This document shows, piece by piece, positions 34,310 through 45,987 of a stretch of 64,000 nucleotides of DNA (within the stretch, counting starts at the first letter, position 1; each line of letters begins with the position of its first letter). The DNA comes from Anaeramoeba flamelloides (Eukaryota > Metamonada > Anaeramoebidae). Position numbers and translations under genes: made by a program. The stretch lies in NCBI GenBank assembly GCA_027625915.1, contig JANTQA010000023.1, forward strand, positions 23,312,001 through 23,376,000. Reading direction: 5' to 3'. The notes under the pieces are model-generated. The model did not search any database. It worked only from the letters and a program-made list of their open reading frames with translations, and was not told the origin of the DNA.

Positions 34310-34838
34310 TTCCAAAAATTTGGGCACAGTGTAAACAGTTGAAAGAATAACAATACTACACTTTACATTCAATTTGGAAATAATTTTTATTTTACAAACT
34401 ATTTCATTTTTTGTCTTTTTTTGTTTTGTTTTAGTTTCCTTTTTTCCAGTTACTTAATATGTTTTCGTTAGATCTGGAATTTTTTTTTGATGGTTGATAG
34501 AAGATTTAGTGTTGAGTTTTCTAAATTGAAAAATCACATATAATTGGTCAATGGTTTCTTATCATTTGATCGATAAACAATGGTTGGTGAAATTTCAACA
34601 AATTTACCAATAAGTTTTTTTTTTAGGCAAGTTTCATCATTTTAGTTAAAAATACCAATTTTTTTTTTTCATTTTATATTTTTTTTCTTAAATTTGGATG
34701 GAAATGATTACTTATAAAAACATTAATACTGGGTTACTTAAATGTGGTTTTATATTAGGTTTGGAAAAATATAATAAATTGATTTTTTTTATTAACTATT
34801 TTTGATTTTGGGTGTGTCCAAATTTTTGGAATGGGGTT
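34310..34838 (-). mobile_element. R4 element, copy d, diverged
   Basis: Terminal inverted repeats: ATTCCAAAAATTTGGGCAC at the left, and the complement of GTGTGTCCAAATTTTTGGAAT at the right. Internal landmarks such as TTGATCGATAAACAATGGTT and ATTTCAACAAATTTACCAAT follow the order in copy c. It lies inside R1 copy b; R1 copy a has no counterpart. Confidence 0.55.
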
Positions 34839-35618
34839 GATAAACTATTAGACTATACGATATAAAATGATTAGAATATTATTAATAAGGTCTCAGGGTA
34901 TGACCTTTCCATATAGGAAGGGAATTTTCTCAATAATCCATTTTTTTCCATCCTTCTTTTTCACATTTTGATACCACAAAAACAAGAACTGGCAAATTTG
35001 GGGGAAAATATTTCATTTTTTCCTTCTTCGATCTCGCTTGACTAAATATTTGTGAGAATTGCCAATCACCAAACCATGATAAAAGCACATAATACTTTGA
35101 ATTTCAATTGCAAATGTAGTCCTTAAAGAATAGCTTAATTTCCATTTTCTTTCCTGAAATTGTTTGACTTTGATGGTAGGTCTTTCTCTCTGTACAGAAC
35201 AAAAAGAGGAGTTGTGATTTTTCAAGAAAAGAGTTCCTTCAAAAATTCAATTCTTTAAAAAAATTAAAATTGATTTCCTTATTTGTTCAAATCTTCACAA
35301 GGAAAAAACAAGTTAAATTCACTTATCCTTTGACTGTTCTTTGAAATGATTTTGATTTTGGAGAGTAAAAAATTAATAAAACGTTGAAAATATTTTGATT
35401 TTTTTTCAATTATTAGCAAAAAGATCCTCGGTGTTTATTGAACTCAACTAGTTCACCAAGAGTTGAATTAAATTGTATTTTAAGAGAATTTAGATGTTTC
35501 TATTCAACAAAACAAAATTTTCAACAAATACATTGCCTCAATCTTTTAAGACATCTCATTCCCAAGCAAAAGGAAAACTAAAATTCAAAATAAAAAAAAG
35601 GTAATTAAAAAAGCAATC

Positions 35619-36626
35619 TTATTCATACCTATCAGGATCATTTAAAGTTTTCACCATCAGAGAAAATTCTTCACTAAGTTGTAGTTTTAAAACAGATTTT
35701 GATTCTGTACTTAAAAGTATTTTCATTGACGGAGGATGCGCGTACTTCGTCACCATTTTTTGCACCCCAAAGATGATGATTCGAAATTCGTTGGCTTGCA
35801 ATTGGATGACACCAGGAAGGTGATAGCCTTTGGAATTAATAACCAAAATGTTAATGTCTGCACTTCCGCTTGCAAACAATCTTTGAATGATTAGTATAAG
35901 CTCAAGTTCTTGGTTTATGAAATTGCCATTGTCAAGGTCATTGAAGTTTTTTAAATTCATATTCAAATCTTCTTGTGAAAGCGAGAGAGGAAACGAAAAT
36001 TCGCCCATTGTTTCATATAACGACGAGTAACCTTTAAAAGAACCTTCTTTCGTTATTCTGTGCATCGTCTTCAAATTAATCGAGGTATTTTGATTTGTCT
36101 TTTGATCAGTTTTCAGTAGTGTGCTTTTATTTTTTTTATTTTTTTTTGCAATCAGAATTTTTGGAGAAAAAATTTCATTTACTTTTTCGTTTTCGTTTTC
36201 GTTTTCTTGTTCTTGTTCTTGTTCTTTTTCTTGTTCTTGTTCTTTTTCCTGACTTCTTCCTTTTTCTTGTTTTTGTTCTTGTTCTTTTTCCTTTGTCCTT
36301 TCTTTTTCTTTTTTACTTTTTTTTTCTTCGCTTTTTATTTTTTTTAGAGAGTTGGGTTTTGTTTGTGACTTTTTTTTCTCTGTTTTTTTTTTAGATTTCT
36401 GTTTGGTCTTTGGTTTCGATTTTGTACTTGATTTTTGTTTTGATTTTGATTTTGTTCTTGAGTGCGACTTTTGTTGATCATTTGAAGTTTTCTTGTTTCT
36501 TTTTTTTGGTGTTCGATCCTTTTTTGCTGAATGAGACTTTTTTAATTTTGATTTCTCTTGGGTGCGTTTAAGTTCGGTCCAACTTACATTCTGTAAAGTT
36601 GAAACCTTAGGTTCTTCTTTGCTCAT
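35619..36626 (-). CDS. Lys-rich protein with C-terminal PH-like unit
   Basis: An ORF of 335 residues, ATG 36626, TAA 35619. Residues 20-110 are extremely Lys/Ser-rich (KSKSKQKSSTKSKPKTKQKS type) and 105-148 are Glu/Gln/Lys/Asn repeats. Residues 239-335 form a PH-like unit resembling those of the 28-32 kb protein: beta strands ILIIQRLF, INILVINSKGY, GVIQLQANEFRIII and SVLKLQLS, then a helix EEFSLMVKTLND. The basic N-terminus could bind nucleic acid or acidic lipid; the function is unknown. The end is uncertain. The last codons overlap a good 5' splice site (GATAG|GTATGA at 35628), and an acceptor TTTTAG lies at 35578. Splicing this 51-nt intron would change the tail to SFPFAWE with TGA at 35556. 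The gene lies in the block present in only one R1 copy. Confidence 0.8.
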   Translation of the reverse strand: MSKEEPKVSTLQNVSWTELKRTQEKSKLKKSHSAKKDRTPKKRNKKTSNDQQKSHSRTKSKSKQKSSTKSKPKTKQKSKKKTEKKKSQTKPNSLKKIKSEEKKSKKEKERTKEKEQEQKQEKGRSQEKEQEQEKEQEQEQENENENEKVNEIFSPKILIAKKNKKNKSTLLKTDQKTNQNTSINLKTMHRITKEGSFKGYSSLYETMGEFSFPLSLSQEDLNMNLKNFNDLDNGNFINQELELILIIQRLFASGSADINILVINSKGYHLPGVIQLQANEFRIIIFGVQKMVTKYAHPPSMKILLSTESKSVLKLQLSEEFSLMVKTLNDPDRYE

Positions 36627-39600
36627 TTTTTTGTATTGAAGAAGAAAAAATAAAAAAATGAAAGTTTGATGAAAAATTAACCGTTTAATATTTGAGTGAT
36701 ATTGGAAGATCAGATTTGTTTATTGTTGAAAAGTTGTTTTTTCAGAACTGTTTGTGAATAAATTGACAATTCAAATATTTGTTTTTTACATTTTTGCTTT
36801 AATTTTCAAAATTATCTCTTTTTATCAAAATAGCTCATCATAATAAAATCTCGAGAAATTTTTGGAAAATTTGTTGAGATTTCAATCATTTTTTGATGGG
36901 GTTGTTTTTTTAAAATAGAACTGTGAAATATCCTTCTCGTGTAAGTTCAAAAAAGTTTCCAAGATTATTTTGAAGGAATAGTCTTTTGAAAAAACGATTT
37001 TTGTATTTGATGAATGGACAAGAGTTCAAGAAAGGTTTTTTAGAAGTTGTTATTAGAATGCTACAGAGTGTAAAAAAATCCTTTTTATTACCAAATTAAA
37101 AAGTTTGTATTTACTTTGGGAATGATCTGTTTTGGACTTGCTAAACAATATCAATTTGGATTTATTGATTTAATCTCAATATTTTTTAAAAAATTGTTTT
37201 GAAATGGAACAATTAAAATTGAACTTGTTAGAAGGCATTTTAATTATTTGAAATTCCTAACTCGTTGAAAAAAGACACCCTAATATTTCTACCTGTAGTA
37301 AAGTCGAAAAAATCGAAAAAATAATAATTTTTTTCAATTGAGTAAACTTTTAGATTTTCAAAAACATAGTGCTGAAATGGAATCAAATAAGATTCAATTT
37401 TGAAAAGACCCAATGACAGTGTGCACTCTGTTAAAGGAAAATGAATAAATTTTGATATCTGTTCAAGTTTCCATTTTTGAATTGTAATTGGTAAAAAAAT
37501 TGTAGACTGATCTGGGTTGAATATTATTCCTTTTTTTCACAGTTCCATAATATGAACAAAAAATGGGAATAAATATTTATTTCATTTATCGATTTTTCAA
37601 AGAACTTGATTTAAATATACAACCTCTATTTATTTGTTAAGTTCTTTTTTTTTTGATATCTGATCCATATTGGTATTCTTGATAGTGTAAGGAAGAAATC
37701 CAAATCTAGTCAGATTGTATAATTTAAAAAAGATGATCAGTTAATATTTTAACCTTTTGAGAGATCATCTATTTGGAATAAAAAGTCCTTGAATGATAAT
37801 TGTTTATTTTCAAATCAGAAAAAGACTTGTTTCAAAAACACTTTACTGTTATTTGAACATTCTATTCGAATAATTTTCACTTCTTTTTCAATTTCCTTTT
37901 TGAAAATGACCCACAAATTACAACCTACTTCTTTGGGAACTGTATTAAAAAAAGAAAAAATCAAAAAGGAAGTAAAAATTTTTTCCCATTTTAAATTCAA
38001 AGACCAGTAATTCCTCATGAAAGTATTGGTGCCCAACTGTTTTTAAAACAACCAATGTAGACTTGGTATAACAAAGTGAGAACTTCAAAGTCATGTTTCT
38101 TTTTTTTTAAGAAGAGTGATGACTTCTAGACATTTAAATAATATTTTAGTAAAAAAATATTCAAATCCTTTCTCTTTTTATTATTAATGTTTATTCTAAG
38201 TGAAGTTATAAAAAAGTAAAAAATTAGTATGTGTTGATATTTAGTATTTCAAGAAATTGGATTAAGGGGCTTGTTACTCTTATTTGTTTTTGTCCCCAAA
38301 AGGCAATAGGTAATTATTCACTCAAGATTAGAATTAAACTTGATTTAACAAAGTAACACAAATGAACTTTAGAGAGATGAATCATCATTTTTAAATGAGT
38401 TCATTTTTCCCATTAAAATTTCAGTCAAAAGATCTAGATCCTTTTGTGTTTTGGATTTGTGAATCAAATTAGTAAAAAAATTGAAAAAGATTTTTCTTTT
38501 TTCTGAAATCTCGCTTTTGGTGAATTTTGATTCTTTGTTTGAACAAATAGTGAGTGTTAAATTGATCTTATTTTAAAAATACAATCAAATATAATCATAT
38601 ATATTGAATTATCGAAGATTCAGAAAAAAATGATCATATATTTTATTTACAAATATATAATACAGTTATTGAGATTTAAATGATTAAAAAATATTCTTTT
38701 TCAAATACTCAAGAGTATAAATAAGTAACTGTTATATTAAAATCAGTTATTTGAGAATAATCTTTTATTTTTTTCTTAGAATTATTTATTTGAATTCTTT
38801 TGTTAGATTTGTTTACAAATATTCTGAAAATTGATAAACCATAATAAAACCTCTTGAACCAATTAATCTTTTGGCTGTTAATAACCCACTGAAAGAATTA
38901 AAACTGGATGATTAATTATTGATTTTAGATATTTGAATTAAAAAAAAATTCTTTTAGATTTTTTGTTGAAAAGTTGAATTTTCGCTGTTCCAAAAAAATT
39001 TTTGGGAGAATTTTGAATTTGATTGTTTGGTTCTTTTTCTATGATTTTTTTATTCAAAAAAGAGAAAATTGATTTGAATTGTTCTTTAAATAAACAAATT
39101 ATATTTTTTCCAAGATGAAAATAATTTTTGTAATTTTTTGGATTTTAAGTTTATTTTTTATCTGAGTTAGTCAAGAAAAAGGTGATTTTCCTTTCAAGAT
39201 GTATTTTTGTCAAATTCTTTTTCCAATATTTAGATTTCTTTTTTCCTCAATCGAAAACTATTATTTGGAAAACAATTGATAATTCTGTAAGAATTTAGGA
39301 ATTTTCAAAAATGAGAAAAAGATGTATCTAACTTTTAAAATCAATAATTCACTTTGAAAATAGCATTAAAAGAAAGTTTGGTATTTTGGGTTAATCAGAT
39401 TTTTATTTTGTTTTTCAATTTCTTGATGTGGTAAAATTTTTTTGAATTTGGCATTAAATTTACTCGAAGACTGTTTTAATTGAGTGTCTGATTAACTCTT
39501 TTAGGTGATTTGTAAACTTTCCCAACACTATTAATGAGAGCTTTTTAAAAGTGAAAAGTTTTTGCAAGTTTAAGAGAATTTCTCTTTAATAATTAAGAAT

Positions 39601-39672
39601 CTTATTTTTCAAATTTTTTGTCCTCTGACTAATTTTTTATTAATTCTCAGCTTTTCAATTTTTGGAACGGTG
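36627..39672. other. A/T-rich spacer with R5 hairpin and end of R1 copy b
   Basis: No gene is supported. It holds a hairpin element (37878-37973) and the right part of R1 copy b (about 38200-39480). Confidence 0.55.
37878..37973. mobile_element. R5 short hairpin element, copy a
   Basis: About 96 bp with inverted ends: CACTTCTTTTTCAATTTCCT at the left against AAAAAATCAAAAAGGAAGT at the right. The core CACAAATTACAACCTACTTC is shared (in complement) with 48117-48147 and loosely with 59650-59690. It is too short to code. Confidence 0.6.
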
Positions 39673-40026
39673 ATGTCATTAATTGGACAGTCAACTCGCA
39701 GCCGTCGAACAAAACAAACAAAGGGCGTCAAGTTTAGCCAAATCATGGAGCATTTAAAACAAAAGGTAATTGAGGAAGATGAGCAACCTGTCATAAAGTG
39801 CATCAAAGTCTTTGTAAAGGATGAAACACTCTATTACAAAGACTACGAATTCACACTCTATTCCTGTTGTTATTTGGAAGACAACAGTTACAACGGCACA
39901 GTTAAAAGCTTTGGAAGGCTGATCAAGATCACGCCCTTCGAAATTACAATCAGCTTGACGACTTTGGAACAGGTGAGAGTTTTGATCTCTCAACTTGCAG
40001 TCGGACAGTATTCCCTCTCACAATAA
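39673..40026 (+). CDS. Short protein with possible single PH-like unit
   Basis: ATG 39673, TAA 40024-40026, 117 residues, clearly more GC-rich than its flanks. A basic, Thr/Arg-rich start (STRSRRTKQTK) is followed by alternating strands VIKCIKVFVKDETLYY, FTLYSCCYL, GRLIKITPFEITISL and a short helix around LEQVRVLISQL. This resembles one PH-like unit of the large protein. Oddities: the text TGGAACAG|GTGAGAG at 39965-39978 is a strong potential 5' splice site, so this may be an exon that continues elsewhere. The frame is also open upstream to about 39565, so an upstream acceptor (CTCAG near 39650) is possible. It lies just right of R1 copy b. Confidence 0.65.
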   Translation: MSLIGQSTRSRRTKQTKGVKFSQIMEHLKQKVIEEDEQPVIKCIKVFVKDETLYYKDYEFTLYSCCYLEDNSYNGTVKSFGRLIKITPFEITISLTTLEQVRVLISQLAVGQYSLSQ

Positions 40027-42159
40027 TAGACTTATTTTGTTGTTTTTTTTTTAAAAAAGCGGTTTTCAAAAGGCAACAAGAAAGTAATAGAAATTATTCA
40101 AACAATGTCCCCATTTAAATTTGCGAATTGTTTTGCAGAGTTTTTTTAAAACTTTTTTGCATCCTTTTTTGAAGGCGGTTGTAATAAAATTAAAAAAAAC
40201 TAATTCCAGAGGTATTTTTATTGTGTTTATGTTTTTTTTTTTTTTTTTTTTTTTTTTCTTTTTTCTCAGTTTTTTTAAACCCAATTGCTAATGCCTGTGG
40301 ATTTTCTTTTTGAGTTCTTTAATAGATTTGATCTGCCGAATATTTGTTAGTTTTTTTTTTTTTTTTTCTTCTCACATGGTTCTAACGAAGATTCACTTAA
40401 AAATCTTGAAATTACAATAAACAAAGATTTTCATTGAATCAAATTCTCCTTTTTAACTTTTTAATTAAGTTGTTAAAAAAATTAAATCAAACTTTTCGCT
40501 GGAAAAAATTAAATTTTTTATTTTGGAAAAAAAATAATACTTAATTTTCAAAAAGCAAGAGTCAACAAAGAGAGTGACTGATAGTCTAAAAACAACATGT
40601 AGGAAATTTACTCAATAACCGAATTGTACAAAATAATTGAACGAAATGTTCACTTTTGATGATCAGACTTGGATAGACTCAAAATTGAAAATAATTTGTG
40701 TAACGTTATTCTCAAACTTGAATGGCCAAAGAAACAATTTCTGATCGAAAATTACAATAGATTTCCCTTTTTAAAGTAGTTTTTTTTTCAATTCTTTTAT
40801 TGCAATATGATCTAGAAGTGATTAAACTTCAGTTGTTTTTCTTTTTTTTTTTCCATAAAGTAAAAAATGACTCTAAATTAGGTTTCTTAGATCAACTAAT
40901 CCACCGCTGTTCGAATACTATCGTGTAATTTTTTTGAGATCAAATTATGGTGTTGATCTAGATTTTTAAAAGGTTCAAAATGAAGAATAAGAAAGCCAAT
41001 ATAGATAACTCTTTTTTATTAATGGGCTCATATGAAAAATATATCTTCTGATAGAATTCATCAAATAAAACCTTTTTTTTTAATAATAGATTTTATCCCG
41101 TTTTTAAATGAGTTTTCGATGTTTAGAGTCATTGTGGACTCTAAAAATTTATTTTATAAAATCAGAAAGAATAATTGAATATTATTTTTGAGAGAAAAAT
41201 GTCGGACAGAGAAAAATAGTTGTAGAGCAATTTTAATTGGGAACCTTACTAAAAATGATTTTTAATTTCAATCGTTTGTGAAATAACTAAAAGAAATAAC
41301 AATTATCTACTTATTAGAATAACTATTAATGTAATTCTACTTTTTCAAAACCTTATCTCTTATAATCTAAAGCAAGTTTAAAAATTACCATTATCAGAAT
41401 TAATAATAAACTTTACTAAAACTTGGATTATTGTTAAAATAGCATGATCTACTTTAGTTATCAACCATTCAAATGAGTATTCTACACAAACCACAGATTA
41501 ATGTTTTTGTAACACCTTTAAACCTGGATTTATATAAAATTCACTTAGTTATCAATAGGATTTGATTTTCAATTTTACTAATGTTCCCAATTAAAAATGG
41601 TGTCCAACCATTTTTCTGTTTCCAAAATTTTTCTCTCAACAGTTACCTCATTTTATGAATTTTTTGTTTTTTAAAATTAGCTTTATTATCCTCATATTCA
41701 ACTTTTAAAAATCTATATCAAGATCAAAAGTTGATTTTAAAAAAATTTCACAGTATTTTTGGAAAGACTGTACTCTAAATACACTATTATAGCTGAAATA
41801 ATTGGATAAATAAAGAAAATTAGAATCCAAATTAGAATCTATTTCTTGAAGAAATATTTTTGTATTAAGACTTACAAAAAATGGAAAATTACGTAAAATT
41901 GTGGATTTTTTCACAGTTGGTATTTAAACATACTATACTTCTTTGTGTTTTCAGAGATAGAAAAGTGAAAATTTCTTTATAAACTAATTTAAAAGTACTA
42001 TAATTCCGAAATTTACCATTCCTTCTTGACACTAATTAGAATTATCATTTAAATTTACCAATTTATCTTAAACATGGATTGATCTAATCTCATTTAAATT
42101 GTGAAGGGATGCATATTGAAATATTCCCTAACCTTGATCATAAAAACTTTTTTTAACAT

Positions 42160-42985
42160 TATCAAAAAAATTGGGAAAGTCAAAAGTTTGTTTTCGTTTT
42201 TTAAATAATAAATATTGGCAAAATGAATTTTTATCAAAGTAAAATTTTGTGAACAAATCTTACATTTAAGAAAAACCAAATTCACTATCAATTATAATTT
42301 TCAAATTTAATATTATTTTGTTACTTTTTGACATTTTAGAATTGCTGTGGAAAGCTAAAAATACACAAATTGAATTTTAATTGTAAACTTCTCTAAAAAA
42401 GTTAATTTTTTTTTAGTTAAATTAAATCCCAAGGCCAAGTTGTTCTTTGTCTGGGGGAAAAAATAGGGAATTATTTTAAATTGAATTTTGACTCTGGGGA
42501 TTTTTAGAATTTAAAAGGTTTCGAAAATCTTAATAATTCCTTAATTTAAAGTTTTGATTGTAGAGCATTGGCGTAAAACAATCTCTGCTGAAAAAATATC
42601 TTTTTTGGAAGATTATTTGATTCAAGTTGGTTTAAAACTAAATTTAAGATTTATCATGATAAATTTAAGTTAAGGGACATTGATAAATATCTTATTGAAT
42701 TAATATATTTTAGTATTTACTAATAAATAGTTCTATTCTTTTTAGCAAAGTTAACAATAAAAATTCAATTTGTGTATTTTTAGCTTTTCACAGCAATTCT
42801 AAAATGTCAAAAAGTAACAAAATAATATTAAATTTGAAAATTATAATTGATAGTGAATTTGGTTTTTCTTAAATGTAAGATTTGTTCACAAAATTTTACT
42901 TTGATAAAAATTCATTTTGCCAATATTTATTATTTAAAAAACGAAAACAAATATTTGACCTTCCCATTTTTTTTTAATATCCCAA
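42160..42985. repeat. Long inverted repeat with near-identical arms
   Basis: The left arm (about 42160-42384) and right arm (about 42758-42985) are reverse complements with only a few differences. Both arms encode the same accidental peptide start (MIVNLVFLKCKICSQNF) in opposite directions. The interior of ~374 bp is A/T-rich and noncoding. It splits a copy of R1: the left flank GATCATAAAAACTTTTTTTA and the right flank TTTTTTAATGAAATATTCCA are contiguous in R1 copy b near 33490-33530. Confidence 0.82.
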
Positions 42986-44689
42986 AATTTTTTTACAAAG
43001 GTTATATATTTTTTAATGAAATATTCCAAAAGAAAATTTCGTATATCTAAAACCGAGTACACCTTATTAAGAAAAACTAATATATTCAAGTGTAAGAAAT
43101 TTGTTAACCAATTAAAAAATCAAAATCAAAATGGGTAAAAAATTTATCAAGAAAAAATAAATAAAATCTTTTATTTATTATTTAATCGTATCTTTAATAT
43201 TTGATATTGTTGATTCTTCTTGAATCTTTTTTAATTAGAATTCTTCAAGGGAAAAAATTTTATTTTTGTAAAGTTTATATGGAAAAATTACTTCTTATTT
43301 TTAAATTGTTCCGAAATAAATTTTGCTACCCTATTTACATTTAATTCATCTATTTCGGTTTTCATTCAAGTGTATATGATATTTTTAAAAATACATCTTG
43401 AAAAAAAAAAGTGTTTTTATTTTAATTACTAAATACGTGTAAAATACACCCATGTTACACATATACTTAAAATATCTTTCAGAAATTTAAGGATTGAACC
43501 ATATCTTTCAAGATTATTAATTAATGATTTTTTTTTCATAATGCACCATTTTAACAATAATTCATCAAGATTTATTTATTTTAATTGTTTTTAGGAAAAA
43601 TTAAATCTGTCTTTTTCATGGGAATAAATACCCATAAAAAAGAACACTATTTTCTATTTTTTCTTACTATTCACATTTTATACATATAATATATTACCAC
43701 ACAAATGTAAACCTAATTATAATTTTTTTTATTTTTGTATTTTTATTTTTATTTTTTTGATAATAATACAATGTTTAGCAGAAATTACTTATACCTACAC
43801 CCAAAATACATTGCGAAATCCTACATATAAAGAAATTGACTTTTTTATCTCTGAAAAATAGAAAAAAAAAAATCTAGGTTATTTGTTCTTACAAAATTTT
43901 ATGGCTTGAGATTGAGTTTTTTGTAAAAAATTTTCTTATATGATAAATTGAAAAAAAATCCTGTTATTTATGAAAAAAAAATCAAACTACAAAACAAAGA
44001 TTCCAAATATTGGAGATCCAATTTATTAGTTTCTTTAAATTTTCTAATATTTTAATTTTTAGGTATTTAGAAATTGAATTTCTATTAAAAATTTTTATAA
44101 ATTGTTGATCAATCACCCGGTTTCGAGAAAAAAAATTCAATTTTGAATAATTCCCCAAGTAGAAATTTTTGGTCTTGCATAAAATTCCATGGTTTGTAAT
44201 AGATTATCATATAATAATAAAACCCTGTCTTTAAAGGGGGGGTGTGGGATTTAAAATCAATTTTCTATTTATCATTAATTCCACAGTATATCTAAAATGC
44301 TTGTGCTTCATCTTACGAGTGTGTGGAAAAAAAGGGAGGGTGATAAAAAACTTCAAGTTAAATCAGGTTTTTGTGTTAATCTTATTAGATTTAATCTAAG
44401 AATAACTTTATACGAACATTTTTAAATTTCATTTTAATAATTTTTTTTTTATCTAAATTCTATTTATAAAAAATGTGACTTATTTAAAATTAGATATTAA
44501 TAAAAATGTTATTTTATTGTAATATAAGAAAAAGTAATTCTTAAATTTTATTAATCATTTACTTTTAATTTATTATAAAAACTGTTCAAAGTTGATATTT
44601 TTTTTTAATTATTTGTTTCATGCGCAAAGGAGTAATTAAAGATTATTTATCAAATAAAAAAAAAAAAAAGAAGAGAAGAAGAGAGTATG

Positions 44690-44945
44690 TTATTTTTCTC
44701 TAGAAAAAAATATTAAAAAAATATTAAAAAAATATCAAAAATGTGGCAATATTTTTCAGATCTACATTACTTAATATATTTTTTATTTTTCTCAAGAAAA
44801 ATTATTGAGAAAATATAAAAAAACGATGCTATATTTTTCAGATCTACATCACATGATATATTTGTTATTTTTCTCAAGAAAAAATATTAGAAAAAATCTA
44901 ATAAATGATGCTATATTTTTCAGATCTACATCACTTGTTATATTT
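44690..44945 (+). repeat. 82-bp minisatellite, about three units
   Basis: The motif CAGATCTACAT recurs at 44757, 44839 and 44921, exactly 82 bases apart. Each unit also has TATTTTTCTCAAGAAAAA(A/T)TATT and GATGCTATATTTTTCAG. The first unit is diverged. Confidence 0.85.
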
Positions 44946-45987
44946 GATATTTTTTTTTTTAAAAAAAAAAAACAATAACCACTTATATTTATTAAAGTAA
45001 AAAAAAAATTAAAAACAAATAAAAAAAACAAATTGAAACACAATTTTTGAAAAGAGAATAATTTATTGTTTATTAATGAACTATCACTAAAAAAAATAAA
45101 TGTTAGCAACATGATTTTTTGATTATAAAAATATAAATTTGAAAAGATATTCAGTAGTTTGAATTTTTCAAATTTTAATTTATCTTTCCTTTGATCTTTT
45201 TTTCAAATTGACATTCTTGATAAAAACAAGAAAAGTAATTAAAAAAAAAAAAAAAAAGAAACAAAAAAAGATAAAGAAGTGTAAAAGTTTACCAAAATAA
45301 ATAAACTGATTTTGATCGAAAAATTGAAAATTACTTTTGAGAAGTACATAGAATTAAAAAACCTGAACAAACACAAGATCATCTTTTTTCAAATTTCAGT
45401 GATTATAAACCTTAAAAAAAGTTAGTCTTAAATTAAATCTGATATTACGAACTCAAAAACCTGATTAGTTGTGATTTTTTTTTTCTGTTTCCTCACACCA
45501 TAGAAGGTAAAAGTAGTTTGTTCTAAAAATTGATTTTTATCAAAAATAATATAAAAACTCGAAAAATAGAGAAATAATATTTCGCTTGTTAGACTCTTAA
45601 TCAGAAAAAATTATTGAAATTTTGTTCTTATATCTTAATTTAGAAAATCAAAACTCAGTAACATTAAATTAGAAACTATTTCCCACTCTTATTGTTATTT
45701 TCAACTTTATTCTACAAAATATCTTAAAATGGAAATCCCGTAAAAAATCATTTACAAAATAAATTCACGATTTCAAATAACCAAAAAACAAAACGGAGGA
45801 ACTGATTAACTATATTTCAAAAATTAAAAATTCCAAAAGAACCGTTCTTTAATGTTTACACGAAAAAATAAAAAACATTTTTTTCAAATTTTGGGCTATT
45901 CTTTTTCAGTTTTTATTTTGCCGGAAATCAACAAGATTCCCAAATCCTTTTCTTTAAAATATTGTTTGATCTTCTCCAAATAAAAAG

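Larger units (their letters stand above)
32171..35618. other. A/T-rich spacer with R4 elements and start of R1 copy b
   Basis: No gene is supported, apart from a possible small last exon of the neighbouring gene at 35556-35577. The stretch contains R4 copy c (32430-32965), the first part of R1 copy b (from about 33400) and R4 copy d inside it (34310-34838). Confidence 0.55.
33400..39480 (+). repeat. Dispersed long repeat R1, copy b, with insertions
   Basis: The left part (33400-35160) matches 18060-19980 and the right part (about 38200-39480) matches 20100-22010. Between them about 3 kb (35.2-38.2 kb) has no counterpart in copy a and carries the 35.6-kb gene. R4 copy d interrupts the left part at 34310-34838. 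The uninterrupted point near 39320 is the empty site for the R2 element of copy a. Confidence 0.6.
40027..45987. other. A/T-rich spacer with hairpin and minisatellite
   Basis: No gene is supported in 6 kb. It holds an R1 fragment (about 42035-42160 and 43005-43085) split by a long inverted repeat (42160-42985), and an 82-bp tandem repeat (44690-44945). Confidence 0.55.

Noticed and set aside
42094-43050. Two ORFs of 65-67 codons with the same N-terminal sequence
   Set aside because: They are the same chance ORF carried by both arms of an inverted repeat. No coding composition.
44690-44945. Regularly spaced repeats considered as a CRISPR array
   Set aside because: The whole 82-bp unit is repeated, including the would-be spacers, and the DNA is eukaryotic.
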